A DNA stretch of 12,323 nt, taken from assembly GCA_016303085.1 (NCBI GenBank), contig JAEDMI010000058.1:1-12323 (forward strand). The letters are read 5' to 3'. Shown here piece by piece: positions 1-5,367 of the stretch. How positions within the stretch are numbered: position 1 is the stretch's first letter; each line of letters begins with the position of its first letter. This DNA is from Acetatifactor sp. (lineage in GTDB: Bacteria > Bacillota > Clostridia > Lachnospirales > Lachnospiraceae). The notes under the pieces are model-generated. The model made no database searches. It was not told where the DNA came from and was given only the letters and a program-made list of their open reading frames with translations. The translations under genes were made by a program, and so were the position numbers.

Positions 1-69
1 AACAGGCACGGCGAAACCGTGAGATATGCCGAATATCGCCTTATAAGAGGTGATAACGATGCCAGTTAA
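1..69 (+). CDS. C-terminal end of an unidentified upstream gene (partial)
   Basis: Frame 1 is open from the window edge to a TAA at 67-69 and encodes 22 residues (NRHGETVRYAEYRLIRGDND then AS). The other two forward frames stop at 19-21 and 51-53. The peptide has ordinary composition and would overlap the next gene by 11 bp, which matches the tight packing of this window. Too little is present to name a family. The call rests only on the open frame and the packing. Confidence 0.45.
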   Translation, partial: NRHGETVRYAEYRLIRGDNDAS

Positions 70-400
70 CGAATTTGGCGTAAATCTTGACAGGAACAGA
101 TACGCCCCGTCCCTATTTGATACTACGCCGCATACTTGTTTCTGCTGCCTGAAAATCGGGAATATGGAACGGCACGAAATATTTGGCGGCGCCAGACGAA
201 ATAACAGCAAGGAATACGGACTTTGGGTGAACCTATGCCCGGAATGTCACAGGACAAGCCCAATGTCGGTACACCAGAGCAATACTGCTGCTGTGCGGCT
301 GAAAGCAATGGCGCAAACCATTGCCATGAAAACCTACGGATGGGATATGGATGAATGGATGCGCCGGTTTTATCGTTCTTACCTTGAGGGGGACGAATAA
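59..400 (+). CDS. HNH-like treble-clef zinc protein (putative phage nuclease or recombination accessory)
   Basis: The product is a 113-residue cytosolic protein. It has a C27-x2-C30 pair, an H39-E40 dipeptide followed by FGGARR, and C60-x2-C63-H64. This spacing resembles a zinc-coordinating HNH or treble-clef fold of a kind common beside phage replication genes. The usual final histidine of a full HNH motif is not obvious, so nuclease activity is unproven and a structural or DNA-binding role is possible. ATG 59 is chosen because AGAGGTGAT ends six bases upstream. An in-frame GTG at 50 lies inside that ribosome binding site. The stop overlaps the ATG of the next fragment (TAATG). Confidence 0.75.
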   Translation: MPVNEFGVNLDRNRYAPSLFDTTPHTCFCCLKIGNMERHEIFGGARRNNSKEYGLWVNLCPECHRTSPMSVHQSNTAAVRLKAMAQTIAMKTYGWDMDEWMRRFYRSYLEGDE

Positions 401-555
401 TGGATTTAACTAATCGCAAGTTTGGTCGCTTAACCGTAGTTGCACAGCACAGCAAAGATACGCAAGGCAGAACAAATACAAACGAAATAATTTATTTTTG
501 GAGGAAAAATAAATGGGAAAGAAATACAAGTTCATGCCCACCAAAGAGTTTCTGA
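400..555 (+). pseudogene. Truncated N-terminus of a DLT-x-x-FGRLTV phage protein (AP2/zinc-ribbon type)
   Basis: ATG 400 overlaps the previous stop and has a strong GAGGGGG ribosome binding site at 385-391. It encodes 51 residues beginning MDLTNRKFGRLTVVAQ, then SKDTQGRT. In phage proteins of this type that opening is normally followed by W-x-C-x-CDCG and, downstream, by an AP2 or HNH region. Here the family resemblance ends near position 475. The frame continues through unrelated sequence, across the ribosome binding site and start of the next gene, to TGA 553-555. I read it as a remnant cut off by insertion or rearrangement of the HNH gene at 513. It may still be translated. The family assignment is from memory of the N-terminal motif. 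Confidence 0.6.
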
Positions 556-1073
556 CCCAAGAGTACTTCGATAACAAAAAAACCTATTATGACATTGCAG
601 CGGAGAACGGAGTAAGCCCCGTAACGGTTCATTACTGGTTTAAGAAGTATGGATTATGCCCTGGCATACATAATAGGCGCATTGTTCACCCCCATGTGTG
701 GAGTGACGAAGAGAAACTGGAGGTTTCCCAAAGACATAAGGGTAGAGTAAAGTCTGCGGAAGAGCGAAAGAAAATATCAGAGTCGAAAAAAATAAAGTGT
801 GCTGGGCATCAGAAATTAAGAGAAGACGGATACATTGCGATTTACTATCCTGCTCACCTCATGGCAAACAGCGAAGGATATGTGATGCAACATCGCTTGG
901 TCGTTTCAGAGGCCGCTGGAAGGCTGTTACAAGACGATGAAGTGGTTCACCATATAAACGGAGACAGAAAAGACAACCGGCTTGAAAACCTTAAGGTTAT
1001 GACGCAAAAAGAACACGCAGCATACCACATGAAAAAAAGATATGAATCGAGGAGAGAAAATAATGAGTTATAA
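513..1073 (+). CDS. Free-standing HNH homing endonuclease with HTH and NUMOD3-like DNA-binding region
   Basis: The product has 186 residues. Residues 24-48 (YYDIAAENGVSPVTVHYWFK and on) look like a helix-turn-helix. Residues 72-94 (GRVKSAEERKKISES) resemble a NUMOD3 DNA-binding repeat of homing endonucleases. The C-terminal HNH domain has H127-R128, H146-H147-I-N149-G-D151, N155, N159 and H168. Such enzymes cut a specific DNA target and spread by copying themselves into cut alleles. ATG 513 has GGAGG at 500-504. The 3' end overlaps ssb by 11 bp and supplies its ribosome binding site. No intron or intein boundaries are seen, so this is a stand-alone insertion between the fragment at 400 and ssb. 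Confidence 0.88.
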   Translation: MGKKYKFMPTKEFLTQEYFDNKKTYYDIAAENGVSPVTVHYWFKKYGLCPGIHNRRIVHPHVWSDEEKLEVSQRHKGRVKSAEERKKISESKKIKCAGHQKLREDGYIAIYYPAHLMANSEGYVMQHRLVVSEAAGRLLQDDEVVHHINGDRKDNRLENLKVMTQKEHAAYHMKKRYESRRENNEL

Positions 1074-1467
1074 TTTTGCGATTATCATTGGCAGAATGAC
1101 GAAGTCTGTAGAACTGAAAACCACCCAAAATGGCACAAGCACTTGCTCCTTTACCGTAGCAGTGGATAGAGCCTTTAAGAATGCCAACGGAGAAAAAGTG
1201 ACCGACTTTATCAACTGCGTGGCATGGAGAGGACAGGCCGAGTTTATCAGCAAATACTTCACAAAGGGCAGTGTGATCGGAGTGCAGGGCAACATTCAGA
1301 CCCGCAGCTACACAGACAAGGAAGGCAACAAGCGCACCGTGACCGAGATTTTGGTGGACAGAGCGTTTTTTGTAGGTAGCAAGGAAAGAAATACATCCTC
1401 TGTCGAAAACGCCTCAGAGAGCGAATATGACGCCACTGATGGCGAATCAGAAGATTTACCGTTTTGA
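1063..1467 (+). CDS. ssb: Single-stranded DNA-binding protein
   Basis: The product is 134 residues with a single OB fold covering about residues 1-108. Family landmarks are GRMTKSVELK (10-19), TSTCSFTVAVDR (25-36), FINCVAWRGQAEFISKY (49-65) and the KGS-x-IGVQGNIQTRSY strand (68-83). A short acidic linker leads to a C-terminal SEDLPF tip, which in this family recruits replication and repair partners. It would coat single strands during phage replication. ATG 1063 is chosen because AGGAGAG at 1050-1056 ends six bases upstream. An in-frame ATG at 1042 would add seven residues lying inside the HNH gene. It is the first gene of a replication and recombination block. Confidence 0.96.
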   Translation: MSYNFAIIIGRMTKSVELKTTQNGTSTCSFTVAVDRAFKNANGEKVTDFINCVAWRGQAEFISKYFTKGSVIGVQGNIQTRSYTDKEGNKRTVTEILVDRAFFVGSKERNTSSVENASESEYDATDGESEDLPF

Positions 1468-1475
1468 TTATCAGT

Positions 1476-1748
1476 ATGGGAAATAATTGTAAAAACACAA
1501 AACAAAATATCTGCTGGGATTGTCAAAACGCCTGTGGCGGGTGTAATTGGAGCCGGGCGTTGAAGCCGGTTGACGGATGGGACGCAGAACTCGTGGAATA
1601 CATCCCGTGGGGCACAAAAAGCCAGACGTTACATACCACATACTACATCAAGGGATGCCCGGAATTTGTAAAAGACGAACCGAGAAAACACACCAACGGT
1701 ATTTTGTCGAGAGAGGAATCAAAACTGTTTTTGGAGGGGAAGTTGTGA
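1476..1748 (+). CDS. Cysteine-rich phage protein with CWDCQNACGGC motif
   Basis: This 90-residue protein has cysteines at 13, 16, 20, 23 and 61 (CWDCQNACGGCNWS, later KGCPEFVKD), consistent with a small metal-binding knuckle. I recognise the CWDC-x3-CGGC-x-WS plus CPEFVKD pattern as recurrent in Firmicutes phages, but its function is not known to me. ATG 1476 gives a natural N-terminus and lies 8 bp after the ssb stop. An in-frame TTG at 1464 would overlap ssb. Neither start has a good ribosome binding site, so coupling to ssb translation is likely. It overlaps the next gene by 4 bp. Confidence 0.75.
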   Translation: MGNNCKNTKQNICWDCQNACGGCNWSRALKPVDGWDAELVEYIPWGTKSQTLHTTYYIKGCPEFVKDEPRKHTNGILSREESKLFLEGKL

Positions 1749-1936
1749 AATGCCCATGTAAAAAGGATTGCGCCGAAAGAAGCGGAACTTGTCGGTTTAC
1801 CTGCGATCGTCACAAAGAGTGGGAAAAGCAGCACCTGGCAGAACTGGAAGAAAAAAACAGGCAAAAGGCGATAGACTGCGGATACATAGAGCATGTCGTA
1901 AGAATCGTCGATAGGGCAAACCGCAGGAATAAGTAA
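1745..1936 (+). CDS. Small cysteine-rich protein, GTG start
   Basis: This 63-residue protein has C3, C5, C9, C16 and C20 (MKCPCKKDC, then TCRFTC) followed by a charged, probably helical stretch (HKEWEKQHLAELEEKNRQK). A zinc-binding N-terminus is likely; the function is unknown. GTG 1745 is chosen because GGAGGGG at 1733-1739 ends five bases upstream and the cysteine motif begins right after it. The same frame is open back to 1577, but that part overlaps the previous gene and is not needed. A 31-bp gap follows before the replication protein. Confidence 0.72.
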   Translation: MKCPCKKDCAERSGTCRFTCDRHKEWEKQHLAELEEKNRQKAIDCGYIEHVVRIVDRANRRNK

Positions 1937-1967
1937 GGCACCACAAGGAAGTACATAGGAGGAAGTA

Positions 1968-2606
1968 ATGAAGCGTCTGATTGTCGATACCGACTTTGTG
2001 TATGACATGGAAGAGCTTGGAGACGCAGAAAGAGGGAGATTGTTTACTGCCCTGTTGGAATATGCAGGGCAGGGGAAAGAACCCGATTTCCGTGGGAACG
2101 AGAAGTACCTTTGGTCAGCAGCAAAGAAGAATATAGACAAGATGGCTGAAAAAGAGGCCAGAACAGCCCAAAAAAGAAGTGAAGCCGGGAAAAAAGGTTC
2201 TAACAAACGATGGCAAATGATAGCAAATGATAGCAATTGCCATTTAGAAAGGTTTCCCCCCCTTAATCCCCCCTCTTCCCTTTCCCCCGTACCCCCTATC
2301 CCTTCTCCCCCCTATAATCCCCCCTCTTCCAAAGAAAAGGGGCGCAATGCGCCCAAGCGGTTTATACCGCCATCTGTGGAAGAAGTAAAAGCATATTGTC
2401 TGGAACGAAAAAACGGACTGGATGCACAGGCATTTGTGGATTTTTACGAAAGCAAGGGATGGAAAGTGGGGAAAGAACCCATGAAAGACTGGAAAGCAGC
2501 TGTTAGAACGTGGGAAAACCGGAGGAAAGGGGAAACCCCAAAGAAAGAAATCAGCTTTGACATGGACTTGATCAACAGGCGTTTTGAATTGGGGAATGTG
2601 AAATGA
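1968..2606 (+). CDS. DUF6291-type phage replication-initiator-like protein
   Basis: The product has 212 residues in three parts. The N-terminal domain (about 1-62, KRLIVDTDFVYDMEELGDAE onward) matches the DUF6291-type fold of phage replication proteins. A basic and then proline-rich linker (65-125; NPPSS occurs twice) contains the tandem repeats listed separately. The C-terminal segment (about 133-183) has PPSVEEVKAYCLERKNGLDA, FYESKGWKVGK and MKDWKAAVRTWE, a module I associate with phage initiator or primosome proteins. The likely role is origin binding and helicase recruitment; this is inference from architecture and from its place between ssb and rusA. ATG 1968 has AGGAGG at 1957-1962. The stop overlaps the rusA start (ATGA). 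Confidence 0.82.
   Translation: MKRLIVDTDFVYDMEELGDAERGRLFTALLEYAGQGKEPDFRGNEKYLWSAAKKNIDKMAEKEARTAQKRSEAGKKGSNKRWQMIANDSNCHLERFPPLNPPSSLSPVPPIPSPPYNPPSSKEKGRNAPKRFIPPSVEEVKAYCLERKNGLDAQAFVDFYESKGWKVGKEPMKDWKAAVRTWENRRKGETPKKEISFDMDLINRRFELGNVK
2213..2242 (+). repeat. Tandem 10-bp repeat inside the replication gene (possible origin iterons)
   Basis: GCAAATGATA occurs twice back to back (2213-2222 and 2223-2232) and is followed by GCAATTGC, a palindrome starting with the same GCAA. The whole block is bounded by TGGCAA (2211-2216) and TTGCCA (2237-2242) as an inverted repeat. It lies in the linker codons of the putative initiator gene. Repeats inside the initiator gene mark the origin in lambdoid phages (lambda O), so an origin is plausible but unproven. 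Confidence 0.55.
2256..2330 (+). repeat. C-run cluster with 15-bp direct repeat (G-quadruplex potential on the minus strand)
   Basis: Eight runs of three to seven C lie in 2256-2324: C7 at 2256, C6 at 2268, C3 at 2278, C5 at 2284, C5 at 2292, C3 at 2300, C6 at 2307 and C6 at 2319. AATCCCCCCTCTTCC occurs at 2265-2279 and again at 2316-2330, both encoding NPPSS. The complement carries enough G-runs with short loops to fold a quadruplex. The frame is intact and encodes the proline linker. Confidence 0.8.
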
Positions 2607-2983
2607 AATTTAAGATTCCATATCCACCCACAAAGGCAGGGAAAAGCCAGTGGGCAAAGGAATACGGACTTAACGCCTATTGGTCCGGGAAGCATTGGGC
2701 GAAGCGCAAGGCAGATGCGGAATATTGGCATTTCCTTGTACACGAAGAGCTTAGGAAACAGGGCGTTAAACCGAGACTGGTAAAAAATCCTGTATCCATT
2801 ACATTCCGCTGGAATGATAGGCTTGATCTTTCAAACCATGCGGCGATGGCTAAGATGATAGAGGACGCTGTCAAAGGATGGATAATCCAGGATGACAGCC
2901 GCCAATGGGTGCATGAGATACATCACCTTTGGCACGAAGAAAATTACATCGAAGTGGAAATCAAAGAACGGAAAGGACGATGA
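2603..2983 (+). CDS. rusA: RusA-family Holliday junction resolvase-like endonuclease
   Basis: This 126-residue protein is close to the family's usual length of about 120. RusA nucleases are dimeric and cut four-way DNA junctions using clustered aspartates and a metal ion. Visible landmarks are the N-terminal KIPYPPTK strand, the RLDLSN segment (D75, N78), KMIEDAVKGW (D88) and QDDSR (D97, D98). In E. coli RusA the first motif is D-x-D; here the second acid is S77, so the metal site may be arranged differently, as in other phage members. The start overlaps the previous stop (ATGA), with GGGGAA just upstream. It probably resolves branched replication or recombination intermediates before packaging. 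Confidence 0.85.
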   Translation: MKFKIPYPPTKAGKSQWAKEYGLNAYWSGKHWAKRKADAEYWHFLVHEELRKQGVKPRLVKNPVSITFRWNDRLDLSNHAAMAKMIEDAVKGWIIQDDSRQWVHEIHHLWHEENYIEVEIKERKGR

Positions 2984-2986
2984 AAA

Positions 2987-3139
2987 ATGAAACCTGAGAT
3001 ATTATTCCCGGCGCTTATGGTCGTTGGAGCAAGCGGAAGCCTGATAACCAATATGATGCAGGATGGACATTTTGCGGTCAGTCTGCAATGGTTGGGAGCA
3101 ATGATGCTGTATACCGCGCTGATGCTGCGGAATATGTGA
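2987..3139 (+). CDS. Small two-segment membrane protein
   Basis: This 50-residue ORF has hydrophobic stretches at about residues 5-21 (ILFPALMVVGASGSLI) and 33-47 (LQWLGAMMLYTALML), joined by a short polar turn (NMMQDGH). That suggests a helical hairpin in the membrane. The ASGSLITNMMQ and QWLGA-x-x-LY patterns remind me of small proteins seen in related phages, but no function is known. AAAGGA at 2972-2977 is a usable ribosome binding site. The ORF fills an otherwise empty gap between rusA and the methyltransferase, which supports its being real. Confidence 0.65.
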   Translation: MKPEILFPALMVVGASGSLITNMMQDGHFAVSLQWLGAMMLYTALMLRNM

Positions 3140-3152
3140 GAGGATGGTTTAA

Positions 3153-4292
3153 GTGATCGTTCCATACGAAATGGAAGAATTTAGTTTGTTTGATTTCGTA
3201 CCCATAGAAGAAGCAGAAAAGCACAAACCCAAAAAGTCTACAGATTGGAAGTGGACAATGGCTGAAGATTACCCCAAGGAAAAGAATGGACTAAAAGTGT
3301 TCTCTTGCTTTTCTTGTGGTGGTGGCAGCACAATGGGTTACAAATTGGCAGGCTGCGAGGTTTTGGGTTGCTGCGAAATCGACCCCAAAATGAATGAAGT
3401 CTATGTAAAGAATCATCATCCAAAGCACAACTTTTTGATGGACATTCGTGAGTTTAATGCCATGCAAAATGACAAACTCCCCGAAGAACTGTTTAGCCTT
3501 GATATTTTGGATGGCTCACCCCCTTGCACCACCTTTTCTATGGCTGGGCAACGTGAGGAAAGTTGGGGCAAGAAAAAGAAATTCCGTGAGGGTCAGAAAG
3601 AACAAACACTTGATGATCTGTCTTTTGTTTTCATTGACACCGTGAAGAAACTGAAACCCAAAACCGTCATTATGGAAAATGTGGAAGGTCTGCTGCTGGG
3701 TGAATCATTTGAGTATGTGCGAAACATTTACAAGCAGATGCTGGCCGCCGGCTATCGTATGCACCATTGGCTGTTAAAGGGTGAGAATATGGGGGTGCCG
3801 CAAACCAGACACCGTGTGTTTTTTATCGCAATAAGAAATGACCTAAACACCGACCCAAGAGAATTGGATATGACTTTCAACTATGAACCCATCACATACG
3901 GAGAAATTAAAAGTGGCGTTGGCAATGCGGTTAAAGCAGCACAATGCAACAGATTGCTGAATTTGGCAACCAGAGAAGATAAACGGTTTATAGACATTTT
4001 TGCCCGATTAGGTGAAAAAGAAAGATGTTTCGGTCAGAAAATCGCTTGGGAAGAAAATGTGCTGCAAACAATAACTGCCAAAATGGACTATTATAGGGGT
4101 ACGGAAAAGACAAAGATTTCCCTTGAAGATATAATTCACGCACAGACCTTCCCGGAAGATTATTGTTTTCCTGAAATGAAATGGGATATTGTTACATATT
4201 TTTGCGGTATGTCCGTACCTCCCATTATGATTAAACGCATCGTTACAAGGTTGATTGAACAGGGTGTTTATGATTATGCAAAACCCATGTGA
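3153..4292 (+). CDS. DNA (cytosine-5) methyltransferase, no partner restriction enzyme visible
   Basis: The 379-residue product transfers a methyl group from S-adenosylmethionine to carbon 5 of cytosine in DNA. Ordered C5-MTase motifs are present: motif I FSCGGGS (53-59) for cofactor binding, motif IV GSPPC with catalytic C125, motif VI MENVEG (E175), motif VIII QTRHR (217-221), and a C-terminal GMSVPP element. The variable target-recognition region lies at about 230-340. GTG 3153 is chosen because GAGAGGA lies eight bases upstream; ATG 3171 has no ribosome binding site. No endonuclease gene is adjacent, so protection from host restriction is the likely role. The N-terminal EFSLFDF resembles a weak sliding-clamp peptide. 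Confidence 0.93.
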   Translation: MIVPYEMEEFSLFDFVPIEEAEKHKPKKSTDWKWTMAEDYPKEKNGLKVFSCFSCGGGSTMGYKLAGCEVLGCCEIDPKMNEVYVKNHHPKHNFLMDIREFNAMQNDKLPEELFSLDILDGSPPCTTFSMAGQREESWGKKKKFREGQKEQTLDDLSFVFIDTVKKLKPKTVIMENVEGLLLGESFEYVRNIYKQMLAAGYRMHHWLLKGENMGVPQTRHRVFFIAIRNDLNTDPRELDMTFNYEPITYGEIKSGVGNAVKAAQCNRLLNLATREDKRFIDIFARLGEKERCFGQKIAWEENVLQTITAKMDYYRGTEKTKISLEDIIHAQTFPEDYCFPEMKWDIVTYFCGMSVPPIMIKRIVTRLIEQGVYDYAKPM

Positions 4293-4392
4293 TAAGTGCA
4301 AGAAGAAACCGAACTGCCCTAACAAATGCTACCCTCACATTGATTATGTTAGGGGGTATAAGAAAGGTAGAACAAAAAATGAACAACTATGA
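4276..4392 (+). CDS. 38-residue cysteine-rich miniprotein nested across a gene junction
   Basis: ATG 4276 opens a 38-residue frame: QNPCDKCKKKPNCPNKCYPH, then IDYVRGYKKGRTKNEQL. The four cysteines in C-x2-C-x5-C-x3-C spacing look like a zinc knuckle, and the C-x2-C...CP-x-x-CYP...DY pattern recurs in small Firmicutes phage proteins. It overlaps the methyltransferase end by 17 bp and the next gene by 14 bp, each in another frame. AGGGTG at 4261-4266 is nine bases upstream. ATG 4270 would add two residues. Function is unknown. Confidence 0.62.
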   Translation: MQNPCDKCKKKPNCPNKCYPHIDYVRGYKKGRTKNEQL

Positions 4393-4549
4393 AAATATAA
4401 AAGCCATGAGTGTAGAAGAAATGGCAGAGTTTATGTGCGACATTGCAGATTGTTATCACTGTCCGATGAAAAATAAGTGCAGAAACCAAACCTTAATAGA
4501 TTGTTTAGATGGGCTTGCAGAATGGCTATTAAAGGAGGAAGAGGAATGA
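4379..4549 (+). CDS. Small SVEEMAEF-type cysteine protein
   Basis: The product is 56 residues. An N-terminal MNNYENIKAMSVEEMAEFM helix is followed by C20, C25, C28 and C34 (CDIADCYHCPMKNKC) and a helical IDCLDGLAEWLLKEE tail. The (I/V)K-x-MS-x-EEMAEF start plus a cysteine cluster plus xxWL end is a recurrent small protein of Clostridia phages; no function is known to me. ATG 4379 is the likely start by family pattern, although the frame is open to 4289 and the nearest AAAGG is about 11 bases away. It overlaps the next gene by ATGA, with GGAGGAAGAGGA serving that gene. Confidence 0.75.
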   Translation: MNNYENIKAMSVEEMAEFMCDIADCYHCPMKNKCRNQTLIDCLDGLAEWLLKEEEE

Positions 4550-4558
4550 ACCTTAAAC
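4534..4558 (+). repeat. Boundary repeat A, left copy
   Basis: This 25-bp stretch covers the ribosome binding site (GGAGG), the start codon and the first codons (ATGAACCTTAAAC) of the gene at 4546. It matches 4851-4875 at 22 of 25 positions, including an unbroken 13 bp from the start codon on. Confidence 0.75.
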
Positions 4559-4866
4559 TGTATAAGCATAAGTATTATGATGGAATCTACCTTGCGAGAA
4601 ATTGGAATTATTGTGGTGGGGGCGCTGATACGGAGTTTTATTATGCGACCCGTGATGTTATGGTGGCGCTAAAAGACGCAAACAGAAAAGATTTTGAAAG
4701 CTGGATGCATAATTTTTTAGATGAAAACATGAAAACACGACTAAAAGCAAAAATTACAGATGTCAAAGAGATTGAAATTGATGGTTATACGGGGAAAATC
4801 ACAAAGGAGCTTGTATTCCCTGTAACAGATTTTATGCTTGTTAAATTGCAGGAGGCAGAGACATGA
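4546..4866 (+). CDS. Unidentified 106-residue protein, bracketed by boundary repeat A
   Basis: I do not recognise this protein. It starts MNLKLYKHKYYDGIYLARNW, continues with NYCGGGADTEFYYAT, and has a central charged helix-rich part (KDANRKDFESWMHNFLDENM) and a mixed beta-like C-terminus (IEIDGYTGKITKELVF). It has no signal peptide or membrane segment. ATG 4546 is chosen over an upstream in-frame ATG at 4477 because a GGAGG site at 4534-4538 precedes it and it overlaps the previous stop as ATGA. Its first four codons (MNLK) are the same as those of the next, unrelated gene, as part of repeat A. Confidence 0.72.
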   Translation: MNLKLYKHKYYDGIYLARNWNYCGGGADTEFYYATRDVMVALKDANRKDFESWMHNFLDENMKTRLKAKITDVKEIEIDGYTGKITKELVFPVTDFMLVKLQEAET

Positions 4867-4875
4867 ACCTTAAAC
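4851..4875 (+). repeat. Boundary repeat A, right copy
   Basis: Second copy of the 25-bp junction repeat (22 of 25 positions as at 4534-4558). It covers the ribosome binding site, start codon and first codons of the Lar-like gene at 4863. Confidence 0.75.
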
Positions 4876-5138
4876 CTTGCCCTTTTTGTGGGGGAGAAGT
4901 AGTAATGCACGAAAGGTTTGATTCAATCTCAAAGTATGTTCATAAGAAGGCAGAAATTCCAAAGAACGCTAAGTTTCTTCGCTCTACGAAGTACGCCAGC
5001 GGCACATTGTATTACGAATACCGGGAAAAGGTTTTTGTACCTCAGTGTTGTGATACTTCCTGTATGGGAAGAAGCCAAAGAATGTTTAAGAGCGAGAAAG
5101 AAGCCGTTGAAGCATGGAACAGGAGGGCAGATGAATGA
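4863..5138 (+). CDS. Lar-like zinc-ribbon protein (putative restriction alleviation)
   Basis: This 91-residue protein opens with LKPCPFCGGE (C6, C9), has a second cysteine group QCCDTSC (62, 63, 67), and ends with FKSEKEAVEAWNRRADE. The CPFCGG...CxxC...F-x-S-x-xEAVEAWN-x-R architecture is that of the Lar restriction-alleviation family. The middle (about 20-58) is longer than in typical members of about 60 residues. E. coli Rac Lar reduces EcoKI restriction; many phage members are named only by this zinc ribbon, so the biochemical role here is uncertain. GGAGG at 4851-4855 is the ribosome binding site, and both junctions overlap as ATGA. Two methyltransferases nearby fit an anti-restriction theme. 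Confidence 0.75.
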   Translation: MNLKPCPFCGGEVVMHERFDSISKYVHKKAEIPKNAKFLRSTKYASGTLYYEYREKVFVPQCCDTSCMGRSQRMFKSEKEAVEAWNRRADE

Positions 5139-5365
5139 ACAATGGAGATTTGATAAGCCGTGAAGCGTTAAAGAAACGCTTGGAAGATTTACATTTTCAA
5201 AATTACGGTAATGTAATTATGGCGGTTATGGAAGCCCCTGCTGTAGATGCTGTGGAAGTTGGGAACTGTGACGGTTGCATATGGGCAGGAAGAAAAAGAC
5301 CTCAAAAATGCTCCTGCTGTCGAAGAAACCCCAATATGAAGGATTGTTGGGAGGATGGTGAATAA
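5135..5365 (+). CDS. ISREAL-type small protein with C-terminal cysteine cluster
   Basis: The 76-residue product has an N-terminal DLISREALKKRLEDL helix, a hinge APAVDAVEVGNCDGC, and cysteines at 45, 48, 59, 61, 62 and 71. The ISRE-A-(I/L) opening with a later AVDAVxV-x-x-CxxC hinge is shared with many Clostridia phage small proteins and, in variant form, with the gene at 5732. The cysteine part is probably a zinc ribbon; the role is unknown. AGGAGGG at 5121-5127 gives a strong ribosome binding site and the start overlaps the previous stop (ATGA). Its last codons (DGE, stop) lie in boundary repeat B. Confidence 0.75.
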   Translation: MNNGDLISREALKKRLEDLHFQNYGNVIMAVMEAPAVDAVEVGNCDGCIWAGRKRPQKCSCCRRNPNMKDCWEDGE

Positions 5366-5366
5366 T
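5353..5366 (+). repeat. Boundary repeat B, left copy
   Basis: GGATGGTGAATAAT is identical to 5718-5731. It encodes the last codons (DGE, stop) of the gene ending at 5365 and supplies GGTG, a weak ribosome binding site, for the next gene. Confidence 0.6.
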
Positions 5367-5367
5367 T

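Noticed and set aside
513..1073. HNH gene considered as part of a group I intron or intein
   Set aside because: No split host gene, splice-like conserved core or intein ends are visible on either side; ssb is complete.
1577..1744. Upstream extension of the small cysteine-rich gene to an ATG at 1577
   Set aside because: It fully overlaps the CWDC-type gene in another frame, while GTG 1745 has a strong ribosome binding site and begins at the cysteine motif.
1643..2236. 197-residue minus-strand ORF opposite the cysteine-rich and initiator-like genes
   Set aside because: The opposite strand carries genes with good starts and family motifs; this frame looks like a serine/phenylalanine-rich shadow.
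2256..2262. C7 run considered as a frameshift or sequencing error in the replication gene
   Set aside because: The conserved C-terminal module (PPSVEEVKAYC to AAVRTWE) is in the same frame as the N-terminal domain, so the frame is intact.
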